Of a stretch of DNA of 64,000 nucleotides, positions 25,911 to 33,925 are shown one piece after another. The notes below the pieces were generated by a model that saw only the letters and a program-made list of their open reading frames with translations, had not been told where the DNA came from and did no database searches. The DNA is taken from NCBI RefSeq assembly GCF_009857835.1, contig NZ_WWCL01000001.1, forward strand, positions 558,001 to 622,000. Reading direction: 5' to 3'. The position numbers and the translations under genes are program-made. Position 1 is the stretch's first letter. The number at the start of each line of letters is the position of its first letter. This DNA is from Duganella fentianensis (GTDB taxonomy: Bacteria > Pseudomonadota > Gammaproteobacteria > Burkholderiales > Burkholderiaceae_D).

Positions 25911-26525
25911 TTATTCCTTGCTGCGGATATCGTGCATGGAGATCACCAGATCGGCCGCCGTCAGGCTGGTCTTGGCGGGGAAGCCGTCTTCCAGCGCCAC
26001 CACGGCGCCGGCACTGATTTTTTCGTCGGCGCCGGTGCTGGCCGGCATGAAGGCGAAGTTGGGGAAGCCGCTGCGGCCCTGTGCCGCGATCTCGCGCACT
26101 GTGCGCGGCGCCGCGCGCAGCAGGCCGTTACGCACGTGGCGCTGACGCTCTTCGTTGCGCTCCTTGAGCAGCGCCTGCAGGCGCTGGATGCTCTGTATCA
26201 GCTGCTCCTGCTCGGCGTACAGGGCGGCCAGCGCCTCGTCATCGAGCGGGGCTTCCCACTGGGTCAGCTTGAGCAGGCCGCGCCGGTGCAGGTTCTGGCG
26301 CTGGATGTCCAGATCGACCGTGCCCTGGCGTGCCTGCTGGGATTCCAGATTGCGCGCTTCCTGCAGTTCGCCATGCAGGCGATGCCATTTGTCGCCGAAC
26401 TCGAACACCAGCCCGTCGAAGTAGAAATACATGGGCAGGCCGCTGGCCAGAATCTGCGCCTCGCTCTGCTGCCAGCGGGCAGCCAGTTCGGCGACGGTGA
26501 GGGTGATCGGTTCGATGATGGACAT
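25911..26525 (-). CDS. Hypothetical protein with excisionase-like N-terminus
   Basis: 204 residues starting MSIIEPITLTVAELAARWQ. Not recognised as a whole. The first 35 residues (VAELAARWQQSEAQILASGLPMYF) resemble a short helix-turn-helix used to pick a site or partner; next comes a strand pair (YFYFDGLVFEF), a glutamine/glutamate-rich helical stretch (about 70-150, EEERQR-like, probably coiled coil) and a hydrophobic C-terminus. The longer open frame upstream is not supported. No clear Shine-Dalgarno. Divergent from the DUF5710 gene. Confidence 0.5.
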   Translation of the reverse strand: MSIIEPITLTVAELAARWQQSEAQILASGLPMYFYFDGLVFEFGDKWHRLHGELQEARNLESQQARQGTVDLDIQRQNLHRRGLLKLTQWEAPLDDEALAALYAEQEQLIQSIQRLQALLKERNEERQRHVRNGLLRAAPRTVREIAAQGRSGFPNFAFMPASTGADEKISAGAVVALEDGFPAKTSLTAADLVISMHDIRSKE

Positions 26526-26658
26526 GGTGGTGTAACGCGGGCAGGGCAGGCAAAGCGCTATTGTAACGGGGACGGCGCCGTTTGCTGTAGTTGTCGCTGC
26601 TTGCCGCTGACCGGGCTGCGGGAGGAGTAGAATGGCGCAGTACAGAGGAGTTGTGGTC

Positions 26659-27018
26659 ATGATGTTTTTAAAAGTTCCGTTCGCGGAAAAAGATGAAGCC
26701 AAGGCACTGGGCGCGCGCTGGAATAGCGAGCGCAAATCGTGGTATGTGCCCGACGGGAAGTCCACCGAAGCGTTTGCCCGCTGGCTGCCACCGGGCGGCG
26801 CGGATTTTGTACCGGCCATTGCGGCCGTTACGCCCCGTTCCCATCCCGTAACGGTCGATAGCTATGCCGGCAAGCCCGTGGTGGGCAAATATTTTGTCGA
26901 CCTGCAGCACCTGTGCAATCCTTTCGCAGCCTGCGACCATTGTGCGCCACGCCTGCAGGAATCGGGCTGGCAGGCCGCGCATGACGAGGCGGGGCAGCTG
27001 CTGTCAGCCGTGCGCTGA
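26659..27018 (+). CDS. DUF5710-domain protein
   Basis: 119 residues. The start at 26659 (MMFLKVPFAEKDEAKALGARWNS) has AGAGGAG 8 nt upstream. The N-terminal 40 residues are a DUF5710 module (VPFxEKDEAKxLGARWxxxxKxWYVPxG), also found at the ends of phage and plasmid primase/helicase-like proteins and thought to bind nucleic acid. The C-terminal half has three cysteines and histidines (LCNPFAACDHCAP) that could bind metal. Directly followed, 2 nt later, by the DOT1-fold methyltransferase gene, so co-expressed. Confidence 0.7.
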   Translation: MMFLKVPFAEKDEAKALGARWNSERKSWYVPDGKSTEAFARWLPPGGADFVPAIAAVTPRSHPVTVDSYAGKPVVGKYFVDLQHLCNPFAACDHCAPRLQESGWQAAHDEAGQLLSAVR

Positions 27019-27020
27019 AG

Positions 27021-28025
27021 ATGGAACCGGCCGCCGCGCTGTTTGCTCCGCTCTACGCTGCCCTTGAAGGCGGCGAGCAGCACCAGCGTGCGGCCCTGCT
27101 GCTGGCGCCTGATGCGCCATTTATCCGCTTTATCGAAGTGGGCTATGCGCTGCGCGCCTGTCTGGAGGACCGGCGCCAGCATGACTATCTGCTGCAGCGT
27201 TTGCGTCCCCATGCGGGCGTCATCGTCGGTACGCTGCCACCCGGCCTGCTGCCACATAGCATGCTGCCGCGCACCCCGGCCTTGCCGCAGTTTCGTCCAC
27301 TAGAGCAGATCAGCGATGGCGAGGTGCGCGACTGGCTGGTACAGGATGCCGGCATGGTGTACGGCGAACTGCAGCAGGACGAGCTGGCGCGCTATTTCGC
27401 CGCCATTGCGCCGCTGCTGGCGCCGGGCGGGCTGATGGTCGATCTCGGTAGCGGGCTGGGCAAGGTGGTGATGACGGCCGCACTAAGCCTGCCGTTCCAG
27501 CGCTGCGTGGGGGTGGAATTGCTAGCCTACCGCCACCAGCTGGCGCTGCAGCGCTGTCAGCAATTGCTGGCGCTGAACCGGCAGCAGCTGGAGCGTTTGC
27601 CGCAGCCGCTGCAGCGCGACCAGCCTTTGCTGCTGCCCGGCGGTGCCGGCACCACGCTGGCCCATCTGCTTGACCTGCCGCAGCGGCTAGCCTTCATCGA
27701 GGCCGATATGTTCGCTGTCGATGTACGCGCTGCCACGCTGGTGTTCCTCTACAGTACCTGCTTCGGTGCGCTGATGCCGGCGCTGGCCCACAAGCTGGCC
27801 AGCGAGCTGCAGCCCGGCGCGCTGGTCAGCACTACTACCTATCCGTTATCCCATCCGGCTTTCCGCATCCTGCACCACTATCCGGCCGGTACGCTGGCGT
27901 GGACTGCCGTCTATCTGTACCAGCGCCATGGCGAGTGGGATGGCAGTGCGCCGCCAGCCACCAGTTATGAACCCGATGCGGCCGAATGGGAGGCGCGCAT
28001 GCGGGCCGAACTGGCGGCGCGCTAG
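27021..28025 (+). CDS. DOT1-fold class I methyltransferase
   Basis: 334 residues. An N-terminal helical part (1-100) precedes a Rossmann methyltransferase: MVYGELQQDELARYF (YGE at 114-116), motif I DLGSGLGKVV (141-150), GVE (164-166), FIEADMF, then VFLYSTCFGALMPALAHKLASELQPG and ALVSTTTYPL. The order YGE / DLGSG-GxVV / GVE / D-F / FxxxxFG / LKxGxxVSSxP is that of the DOT1 catalytic domain, known for histone H3K79 in eukaryotes; bacterial versions have unknown targets. It begins 2 nt after the DUF5710 gene and ends convergent with argP, overlapping it by 4 nt. Confidence 0.75.
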   Translation: MEPAAALFAPLYAALEGGEQHQRAALLLAPDAPFIRFIEVGYALRACLEDRRQHDYLLQRLRPHAGVIVGTLPPGLLPHSMLPRTPALPQFRPLEQISDGEVRDWLVQDAGMVYGELQQDELARYFAAIAPLLAPGGLMVDLGSGLGKVVMTAALSLPFQRCVGVELLAYRHQLALQRCQQLLALNRQQLERLPQPLQRDQPLLLPGGAGTTLAHLLDLPQRLAFIEADMFAVDVRAATLVFLYSTCFGALMPALAHKLASELQPGALVSTTTYPLSHPAFRILHHYPAGTLAWTAVYLYQRHGEWDGSAPPATSYEPDAAEWEARMRAELAAR

Positions 28026-28924
28026 GCCGCGCTGCTGTCCTGCAGCAGCCAGCGCTGCGCCGTTGCTATGACCTGCTGCGACAGGGCGCGCGTGTAGGGC
28101 GTATCGATATCCCAGCGGTGCCAGATCAGCGGTACGTCGAGATAGTGGCCCGGCGTCAGGTCGACCAGTGTGCCATCGCGCAGGCCGTCGGCACATTGCA
28201 GCACGGGCAGCATGCCGTAGCCGAAACCGGCCGCCACAAAACGCAGGAAGCCATCCGAGCTGGCATAGGCATGGTGCGGGAAGGCGCCCGTATAGCCCGT
28301 GTACTGGGCGATGTAGCGCGACTGCAGGGCATCCTTGCGGTCGAAGATCATCACCGGCGCACGCTGCACGGCTTGCGCCGTCATGCCTTGCGCGAACCAG
28401 CGCCGGGCAAACGCGGGGCTGGCCACGCACAGATAGCGCATCCGCCCCAGCGCGGTGGACGAGGTGCCCGCCACCTGCGCCGTTTCACTGGTGACGCAGC
28501 CGAACACCCGCCCTTCGCGCAGCATGCTCAGGGTGTGGTCCTGATCGTCCATGCGGATGTGCAGCATGCAGTCGCCGCCCAGCATCAGCGGGGTCAGGGC
28601 TTCCTGCAGCCAGGTGGCGGCGCTGTCGGCATTCACGGCAATCGCGATTTCCGGCGTGGGCGCGCTGCCCGGCGCCGCCTGCAGCAGGGTGGCTTCGAGC
28701 AGGCGCACCTGACGGTAATGGGCAATCAGGCGCTGGCCAGCCGGCGTTGGCACGGGCGGCTGGCTGCGTACGATCAGCAGTTCGCCGGCGCTGTTTTCCA
28801 GCATGCGCAGGCGCTGCGAAACGGCGGACTGGGTAATCGCCAATGCGGCGGCGGCTTTGTCGAAATTGCCATATTCGATGATGGCGTCGAGCGCGGCCAG
28901 CCCGCGGTAATCGACCTGCTTCAT
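28022..28924 (-). CDS. argP: LysR-type regulator ArgP
   Basis: 300 residues, standard length. N-terminal HTH: DYRGLAALDAIIEYGNFDKAAAALAITQSAVSQRLRMLE (split domain, about 4-62), highly typical of ArgP/IciA, followed by the effector-binding domain. ArgP senses lysine and arginine and activates the exporter gene argO, which is divergent here with an 85-nt shared region. The start MKQVDYRG at 28924 is preferred to the longer frame. Confidence 0.9.
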   Translation of the reverse strand: MKQVDYRGLAALDAIIEYGNFDKAAAALAITQSAVSQRLRMLENSAGELLIVRSQPPVPTPAGQRLIAHYRQVRLLEATLLQAAPGSAPTPEIAIAVNADSAATWLQEALTPLMLGGDCMLHIRMDDQDHTLSMLREGRVFGCVTSETAQVAGTSSTALGRMRYLCVASPAFARRWFAQGMTAQAVQRAPVMIFDRKDALQSRYIAQYTGYTGAFPHHAYASSDGFLRFVAAGFGYGMLPVLQCADGLRDGTLVDLTPGHYLDVPLIWHRWDIDTPYTRALSQQVIATAQRWLLQDSSAA

Positions 28925-29009
28925 TAGTTTTCCTAATATTTGGTGATTATTATTAATTATACTTATCTTTGGTCCCCCTTTAAGCTGGCGTTTTCTACAG
29001 GGGATAGCC
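28925..29009. promoter_or_regulatory. argP-argO divergent control region
   Basis: 85 nt, strongly AT-rich compared with the surroundings (TAATATTTGGTGATTATTATTAATTATACTTAT). It has a -10-like TATACT at 28958-28963 for argO without a good -35, as expected for an ArgP-activated promoter. The exact ArgP site cannot be fixed from sequence. Confidence 0.5.
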
Positions 29010-29615
29010 ATGCTGGCAGCAGCTTTTTTCAAGGGTATGGGACTGGGCGGCAGCCTGATCGTGGCGATTGGTTCGCAGAACGCCTATCTGCTGCGGCAGG
29101 CACTCAAGCGCGAGTTCGTGCTCAGTTGCGTAGCCATCTGCGTGCTGTGTGATGTGGTGCTGATAGGCGCCGGGGTGGCCGGCATGGGTGCGCTGATTAC
29201 CGAGGCGCCTGCGCTGCTGTTGCTGATCAAGATCGCCGGTGCGGCGTTTCTGGGCTGGTATGGCTGGCGTGCGGCCCGCTCGGCCCTGCAACCGGGCAGC
29301 ATGCAGGCCGGGGCGGAAACGGGCGCAGCCGATAGGCGCACGGTACTGGCCGCCATGCTGGCGTTCAGCCTGCTCAATCCTCACGTGTATCTGGATACGG
29401 TGGTGCTGCTCGGTTCCATCGGCGGCCAGCAGACCGGCATGGGGCGCTGGTATTTTGCGGCCGGCGCCATGCTGGCTTCGCTGCTGTGGTTTAGCAGCCT
29501 GGGTTTCGGTGCGCGCTATCTGACGCCCGTGTTTGCCCGCCCGCGCGCGTGGCAGGTGCTCGATGTGGTGATCGCGCTGGTGATGTGGAGTCTGGCCATT
29601 TCCTTGTTTCTGTGA
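29010..29615 (+). CDS. argO: LysE/ArgO family basic amino-acid exporter
   Basis: 201-residue inner-membrane protein with six predicted helices. N-terminal FFKGMGLGGSLIVAIGSQNAYLLRQAL and the later FSLLNPHVYLDTVVLLGSIGGQ are the signature segments of LysE/ArgO. Exports arginine and/or lysine analogues. Divergent from argP, its expected activator, which strengthens the call. Confidence 0.92.
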   Translation: MLAAAFFKGMGLGGSLIVAIGSQNAYLLRQALKREFVLSCVAICVLCDVVLIGAGVAGMGALITEAPALLLLIKIAGAAFLGWYGWRAARSALQPGSMQAGAETGAADRRTVLAAMLAFSLLNPHVYLDTVVLLGSIGGQQTGMGRWYFAAGAMLASLLWFSSLGFGARYLTPVFARPRAWQVLDVVIALVMWSLAISLFL

Positions 29616-29750
29616 CAGCGCCTGTGTCATTAGGCAACAGAACTCGCGTGTTGACGTGCTCTGCCGTATCGCCGCTGCCGGACTTCGTCATACAATGGTC
29701 TGAATAAATATTCCTAGAACGTTGAGACGCAGGATCGCAGGGCCTCCTTT

Positions 29751-32072
29751 ATGAGCACGGATCTCGGTAGTTACGCCCATCTTTCAGCAATTGCCGCAGC
29801 CTTTGCGGCTGATGCCATTCTGAGCACATTGCTGATTTTCCTATGGCTGATGCAGCGCAAGGAAAAGCACGCGCTGTACTGGGGGCTGGGCCAGCTCTCG
29901 GTAATGAGCGGCATCGTGCTATGGTTTATCGGCGGCCGCTATCTGGCCGAAGTCTGGCGTATTCCGCTCTGTGCGGCGCTGCTGGCGGCCGGCATGGTGG
30001 GCTACTGGAGCGGCACCAAATTCTTCCTCGGCGAATTGCATCGCGCCCAGCAGCGCTGGATCCTGCCGGTGGCGCTGGCCATCACGCTGGCCTGCTATGT
30101 GGTATGGGATGCCATGCCGTCCCTGCTGGCGCCCGGCAGTGCTGCCATCCTCGGCGTGGTAATGGTATGGTGCGGCCAGCGCCTGATCCGTAACAAGAAC
30201 CGCTACCGCTTCCTCGGCGTTACCCTGCTGCTGCGCGGTGTCTTCAATGTGCTCAGTTCCGTCACGCTGGGGCCGGAGCTGTATCTGTTCTGGTTTATCG
30301 GCACCACCGTGCTCAAGACCCTGAGCATGCTGGGGCTGATCTATGCCGTGCAGGACGAAATCCAGCAGCGCTATGCGCGCACCATCGATAGCCTGAGCAA
30401 CGGCTTTTTGATCCGCGACCGGCGCGGCTATGTGCAGGTGGCGAACGAGCGCTGCGCGCGCTTGCTGGGCTTTGCCGGGCCGGCCGATCTGGTGGGCAAG
30501 CATGTGAGCGATCTGCTGCCCGGGCTGACGCCGCAGATGGCCGACGAATACTTCCAGCGCTTCATGGCGCCCGGTGCCGTCTATCCGCTGGTGGAGACGG
30601 CCATGTTCCAGCTGCATGACGGCAGTCGTCTGCCGGTCGAGCTGCTGGCGTCGCCGTATGAAGAACGGGGCCGGCTGTATTGTCTGGTGCAGCTGCTCGA
30701 TATCAGCGAGCGTACCCGCAAGGATGATTTGCTGCGCAAGGCCGCCAACATCGATCCCGTGACGGGCTATTTCAACCGCCACGCCATCACCAACCGGCTC
30801 AGGGAAGAAGTCACGCTGGCCTGCAGCGGCGGCTGCGAGTGCGCCGTGCTGTTCATCGACCTCGACAAGTTCAAGCGCGTCAACGACTCTTTCGGCCACG
30901 CCGTGGGCGACGAGCTGCTGCGCCAGTTTGCGCGCCGCCTGCATTCGGTGCTGGGCACGAAAGATGTGCTGGCCCGTTTCGGCGGCGACGAGTTCATCGT
31001 GGTGCTGCCCGAGCTGGCGGCCGGCAGTGCCGAGCAGCAGGCGCGCGCCTGTGCCGAGCAGATCGTCGCAGCCATGGATAACAGCTTCACCGTGACGCAC
31101 CACGTGATCGGCGTGTCGGCCAGCGTGGGCGTGGCCTGCTATCCGCAGCACGGCATGGATGGCGCCACGCTGATCCGTCACGCCGATATCGCCATGTATG
31201 TAGCCAAGAAAAGCGGACGGGGCGAAGTACGCTTCTTTAACGATGCCATGAATGCGGCCGCCAAGGATGCGCTGGTGATCGATGGCGCGCTGCGCAGCGC
31301 GATTGCCGGGCAGGAGTTCCGTCTCGTGTATCAGGCCATTACCAGCGCTGCCAGTGGCGCCCTGACCAAGGTGGAAGCGCTGCTGCGCTGGCAAAGCGCT
31401 ACACTGGGCAATGTGGCACCGGACCGCTTCATCCCCGTGGCGGAAGACAGCGGCATGATCGTCGAGATTGGTACCTGGGTGCTGAACGAAGCCTGCCGCC
31501 AGCTCGGTGTGTGGAAGGCTGGCGCGCTGGGCGAACTCACCGTGAGCATCAATGTCTCGGCATGGCAGCTGGCCGATCCTGCATTCGTGGGGCTGGTGCA
31601 GCAGGCGCTGGCGCACAACGACCTGTCACCGCGCCAGCTGGAGCTGGAACTGACGGAGCGTGTGCTGATCGATAACGGCGGCGAAGTACAGAGCGTGCTG
31701 GCGCAGCTGCGCGGCATGGGAGTGGGAATTTCGCTCGATGATTTCGGCACCGGCTATTCCTCGCTCAGCTACCTGACCCAGTTCCACCTCAACACGCTGA
31801 AGATAGACCGCGCCTTCGTGATGGATATCGAGCACAGTGAACGCAGCAATAATCTGGTGCATGCGATTATCGCCATGGGCCAGAGCCTGGGGCTGCAGCT
31901 GGTGGCGGAGGGGGTAGAAACGGCAGGGCAGGCCAGCATCTTGCGCCAGCTGGGCTGCCACCATCTGCAGGGTTATCACATATCGCTGCCGATACCGGCG
32001 GATGAATTGCCGGCCTTTGCCTGTCGCCTGAAATCGGCCGGTGCCGTGGCCGAAGTGGCCGAAAACGCCTGA
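29751..32072 (+). CDS. Membrane PAS-GGDEF-EAL c-di-GMP protein
   Basis: 773 residues. Six or seven N-terminal membrane helices (about 10-205), a PAS domain (about 210-325), GGDEF domain (about 335-495) with an intact RFGGDEF (GGDEF at 411-415) and EAL domain (about 510-755) with KVEALLRW (EAL at 542-544), ELTERVLID, ISLDDFGTGYSSL, KIDRAFV and VAEGVET. All catalytic phosphodiesterase motifs are present, so c-di-GMP hydrolysis is likely; the GGDEF lacks an RxxD I-site (GTKD at that place). It could be bifunctional or use GTP binding to control the EAL domain. Confidence 0.93.
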   Translation: MSTDLGSYAHLSAIAAAFAADAILSTLLIFLWLMQRKEKHALYWGLGQLSVMSGIVLWFIGGRYLAEVWRIPLCAALLAAGMVGYWSGTKFFLGELHRAQQRWILPVALAITLACYVVWDAMPSLLAPGSAAILGVVMVWCGQRLIRNKNRYRFLGVTLLLRGVFNVLSSVTLGPELYLFWFIGTTVLKTLSMLGLIYAVQDEIQQRYARTIDSLSNGFLIRDRRGYVQVANERCARLLGFAGPADLVGKHVSDLLPGLTPQMADEYFQRFMAPGAVYPLVETAMFQLHDGSRLPVELLASPYEERGRLYCLVQLLDISERTRKDDLLRKAANIDPVTGYFNRHAITNRLREEVTLACSGGCECAVLFIDLDKFKRVNDSFGHAVGDELLRQFARRLHSVLGTKDVLARFGGDEFIVVLPELAAGSAEQQARACAEQIVAAMDNSFTVTHHVIGVSASVGVACYPQHGMDGATLIRHADIAMYVAKKSGRGEVRFFNDAMNAAAKDALVIDGALRSAIAGQEFRLVYQAITSAASGALTKVEALLRWQSATLGNVAPDRFIPVAEDSGMIVEIGTWVLNEACRQLGVWKAGALGELTVSINVSAWQLADPAFVGLVQQALAHNDLSPRQLELELTERVLIDNGGEVQSVLAQLRGMGVGISLDDFGTGYSSLSYLTQFHLNTLKIDRAFVMDIEHSERSNNLVHAIIAMGQSLGLQLVAEGVETAGQASILRQLGCHHLQGYHISLPIPADELPAFACRLKSAGAVAEVAENA

Positions 32073-32080
32073 GGGCGGAG

Positions 32081-32410
32081 TCAGCGGCTGCTGGCAGCCG
32101 GCTTCTGCGCCGCTTCTTCCGCCGTGAGTATCCAGATGCGGTCGATATTGCCCCAGCTATCGACCGTGTAATTGACCACCAGATCGCTGCCGCGTATGGC
32201 TGCCGGCAGTTCGATCAGATTATCCTGATTGAAGATGCGGGCCGAAGGCGCCAGCTGGCGCACTTTACCGTCGATCAGCACTTCGGGAAAATAGGCCGGC
32301 GTCATCTTGCCGCGCACGGCATTGGCGGGGAAGGGCCGTTCGAAAGCCTGTACGCTCAGGCTGGCCGCGCCAGCAAGCAGCAAGAGCGCTAGTCGGATGG
32401 TGCGTCGCAT
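32081..32410 (-). CDS. Small exported hypothetical protein
   Basis: 109 residues with a clear signal peptide (MRRTIRLALLLLAGAASLSVQA). The mature part (FERPFPANAVRGKMTPAYFPEVLIDG ... VVNYTVDSWGNIDRIWIL) looks like a small beta domain; no family recognised with certainty. Encoded 25 nt after the NRAMP-related transporter on the same strand, so probably co-transcribed with it, and convergent with the GGDEF-EAL gene. Confidence 0.7.
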   Translation of the reverse strand: MRRTIRLALLLLAGAASLSVQAFERPFPANAVRGKMTPAYFPEVLIDGKVRQLAPSARIFNQDNLIELPAAIRGSDLVVNYTVDSWGNIDRIWILTAEEAAQKPAASSR

Positions 32411-32435
32411 AGTCCCTCCCTGTATGAAGCGTCCA

Positions 32436-33764
32436 TTATAGGGCCATCGTCAGCAGCATGGCCGCCACGGCCACGGCCATCACGGCCGTGCACAGCCAGC
32501 CCAGTACGGTGAGACGGCGCGAAATCACCAGTGTGCCCATCACTGCTGGCCGGCGTGCCAGCAGCATCAGCACCACCATGATGGGTACGGAAATCACCCC
32601 GTTCACCACGGCACTCCAGTACAGCGCACGGATAGGATCGATGCTGGTGAAGCATAGCGCCGTGCCGATCAGGGTGGCGGCGGCGATGATGCCGTAGAAC
32701 TTGCGCGCGCTGCCATACTGCAGTTCCAGACTGCCGCGCCAGTGCATGGCGCCTGCCATGGCATAGGCAGCCGAACCGGCCAGCACGGGCACGGCCAGCA
32801 GGCCGGTGCCGATGATGCCCAGACTGAACAGGGCGAAGGCGAAATCGCCGGCGATGGGGCGCAAGGCTTGCGCCGCCTGGGCCGAAGAGCTGATGTCGGT
32901 GATGCCGTGCGCACCCAGCGTGGCGGCCGTGGTCAGCATGATGCACAGCGCTACCAGATTGGAAAAGCCCATGCCGATCACGGTATCGACCTTGATGCGC
33001 TGTAGCTGGGGCTGGGCCTGCTCGGTGGCGTGCTTGAGTGCATGGGCATGCGGATCGGCGCGCAAGTCTTCCACTTCCTGCGACGCCTGCCAGAAGAATA
33101 GATAGGGACTGATGGTGGTGCCGAATACAGCCACCACCGTGGTGACATAGGCAGGCTGCCACGACAGCGTGGGCCAGACCATGGCCTGCAGCACCTGCAG
33201 CCAGGGTAGCTGCAGGCTGATGGCCGTGGCCACGTAGGCAAACAGGGCCAGCGTCAGCCATTTGAGTACATGTACATAGCGGTGGTAGGGCAGCAGCACC
33301 TGCAGCAGCAGCGACAGCAGGCCCGCAGCGGCGGCATACCAGTGGCTGGGGCCGCCCGTGAGCAGGCTGACGGCCTGACCCATGGCGGCGATGTCGGCCG
33401 CGATGTTGATGGTATTGGCCACCAGCAGCAGACTGACGATGGCGTACAGCAGGGGACGCGGCAGATGGCGCCGCATATTGGTGGCCAGCCCGGCGCCGCT
33501 GACGCGGCCGATGCGGGCGCTGATGGCCTGTATGCCCACCATCAGGGGCAGGGTCAGGATCACGGTCCACAGCATCTGCAGGCCGAACTGGGCACCGGCC
33601 TGCGAATAGGTGGCGATGCCGCTGGGGTCATCGTCGGCCGCACCCGTGATCAGGCCGGGGCCTAGCTTGCTGAGCCAGCTACTGGCGGCCTGAGCCTGCG
33701 CACCGTCCTGCCCTGCGGGCGTCGCTGGGGGAGACTTGGTGCCGGGTGGGATAGGCTGGGACAT
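32436..33764 (-). CDS. NRAMP-related divalent metal transporter (NRMT-like motifs)
   Basis: 442 residues with eleven or so helices of the NRAMP fold. The helix-1 metal motif, DPGN in classical MntH, is DPSG (46-49), and the helix-6 MPH motif is replaced by TTISPYLFFW (S219, P220, Y221). The aspartate remains but the methionine ligand that selects for Mn/Fe is lost. This pattern matches the NRAMP-related branch which includes Mg and Al transporters, so the substrate is probably not the standard Mn or Fe. Followed by a small exported protein gene. Confidence 0.85.
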   Translation of the reverse strand: MSQPIPPGTKSPPATPAGQDGAQAQAASSWLSKLGPGLITGAADDDPSGIATYSQAGAQFGLQMLWTVILTLPLMVGIQAISARIGRVSGAGLATNMRRHLPRPLLYAIVSLLLVANTINIAADIAAMGQAVSLLTGGPSHWYAAAAGLLSLLLQVLLPYHRYVHVLKWLTLALFAYVATAISLQLPWLQVLQAMVWPTLSWQPAYVTTVVAVFGTTISPYLFFWQASQEVEDLRADPHAHALKHATEQAQPQLQRIKVDTVIGMGFSNLVALCIMLTTAATLGAHGITDISSSAQAAQALRPIAGDFAFALFSLGIIGTGLLAVPVLAGSAAYAMAGAMHWRGSLELQYGSARKFYGIIAAATLIGTALCFTSIDPIRALYWSAVVNGVISVPIMVVLMLLARRPAVMGTLVISRRLTVLGWLCTAVMAVAVAAMLLTMAL

Positions 33765-33816
33765 AAGGCGAGTGTAAGTAAATCCGGTTCTGCATACTAA
33801 CCGAGGTGAGGAAAGC

Positions 33817-33872
33817 TTGTCATAAAGTTGTCATGGCAGCGTCATAGACGCGTCACATGCTGTTTCTACAAT
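33817..33872 (+). promoter_or_regulatory. Tandem Pho-box-like array with -10
   Basis: Four 7-bp direct repeats at exactly 11-bp steps: TTGTCAT (33817), TTGTCAT (33828), GCGTCAT (33839), GCGTCAC (33850), separated by 4-nt spacers. The PhoB box is two CTGTCAT-like repeats with this spacing. A -10 TACAAT (33867-33872) lies 10 nt after the last repeat with no -35, as in PhoB-activated promoters. It would drive the TonB receptor and phosphoesterase genes. Confidence 0.8.
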
Positions 33873-33925
33873 CTTGCGAGTTAGTTTGCTACCGCTCTTA
33901 CATTCACTCACAAGAAAGAAAAATC

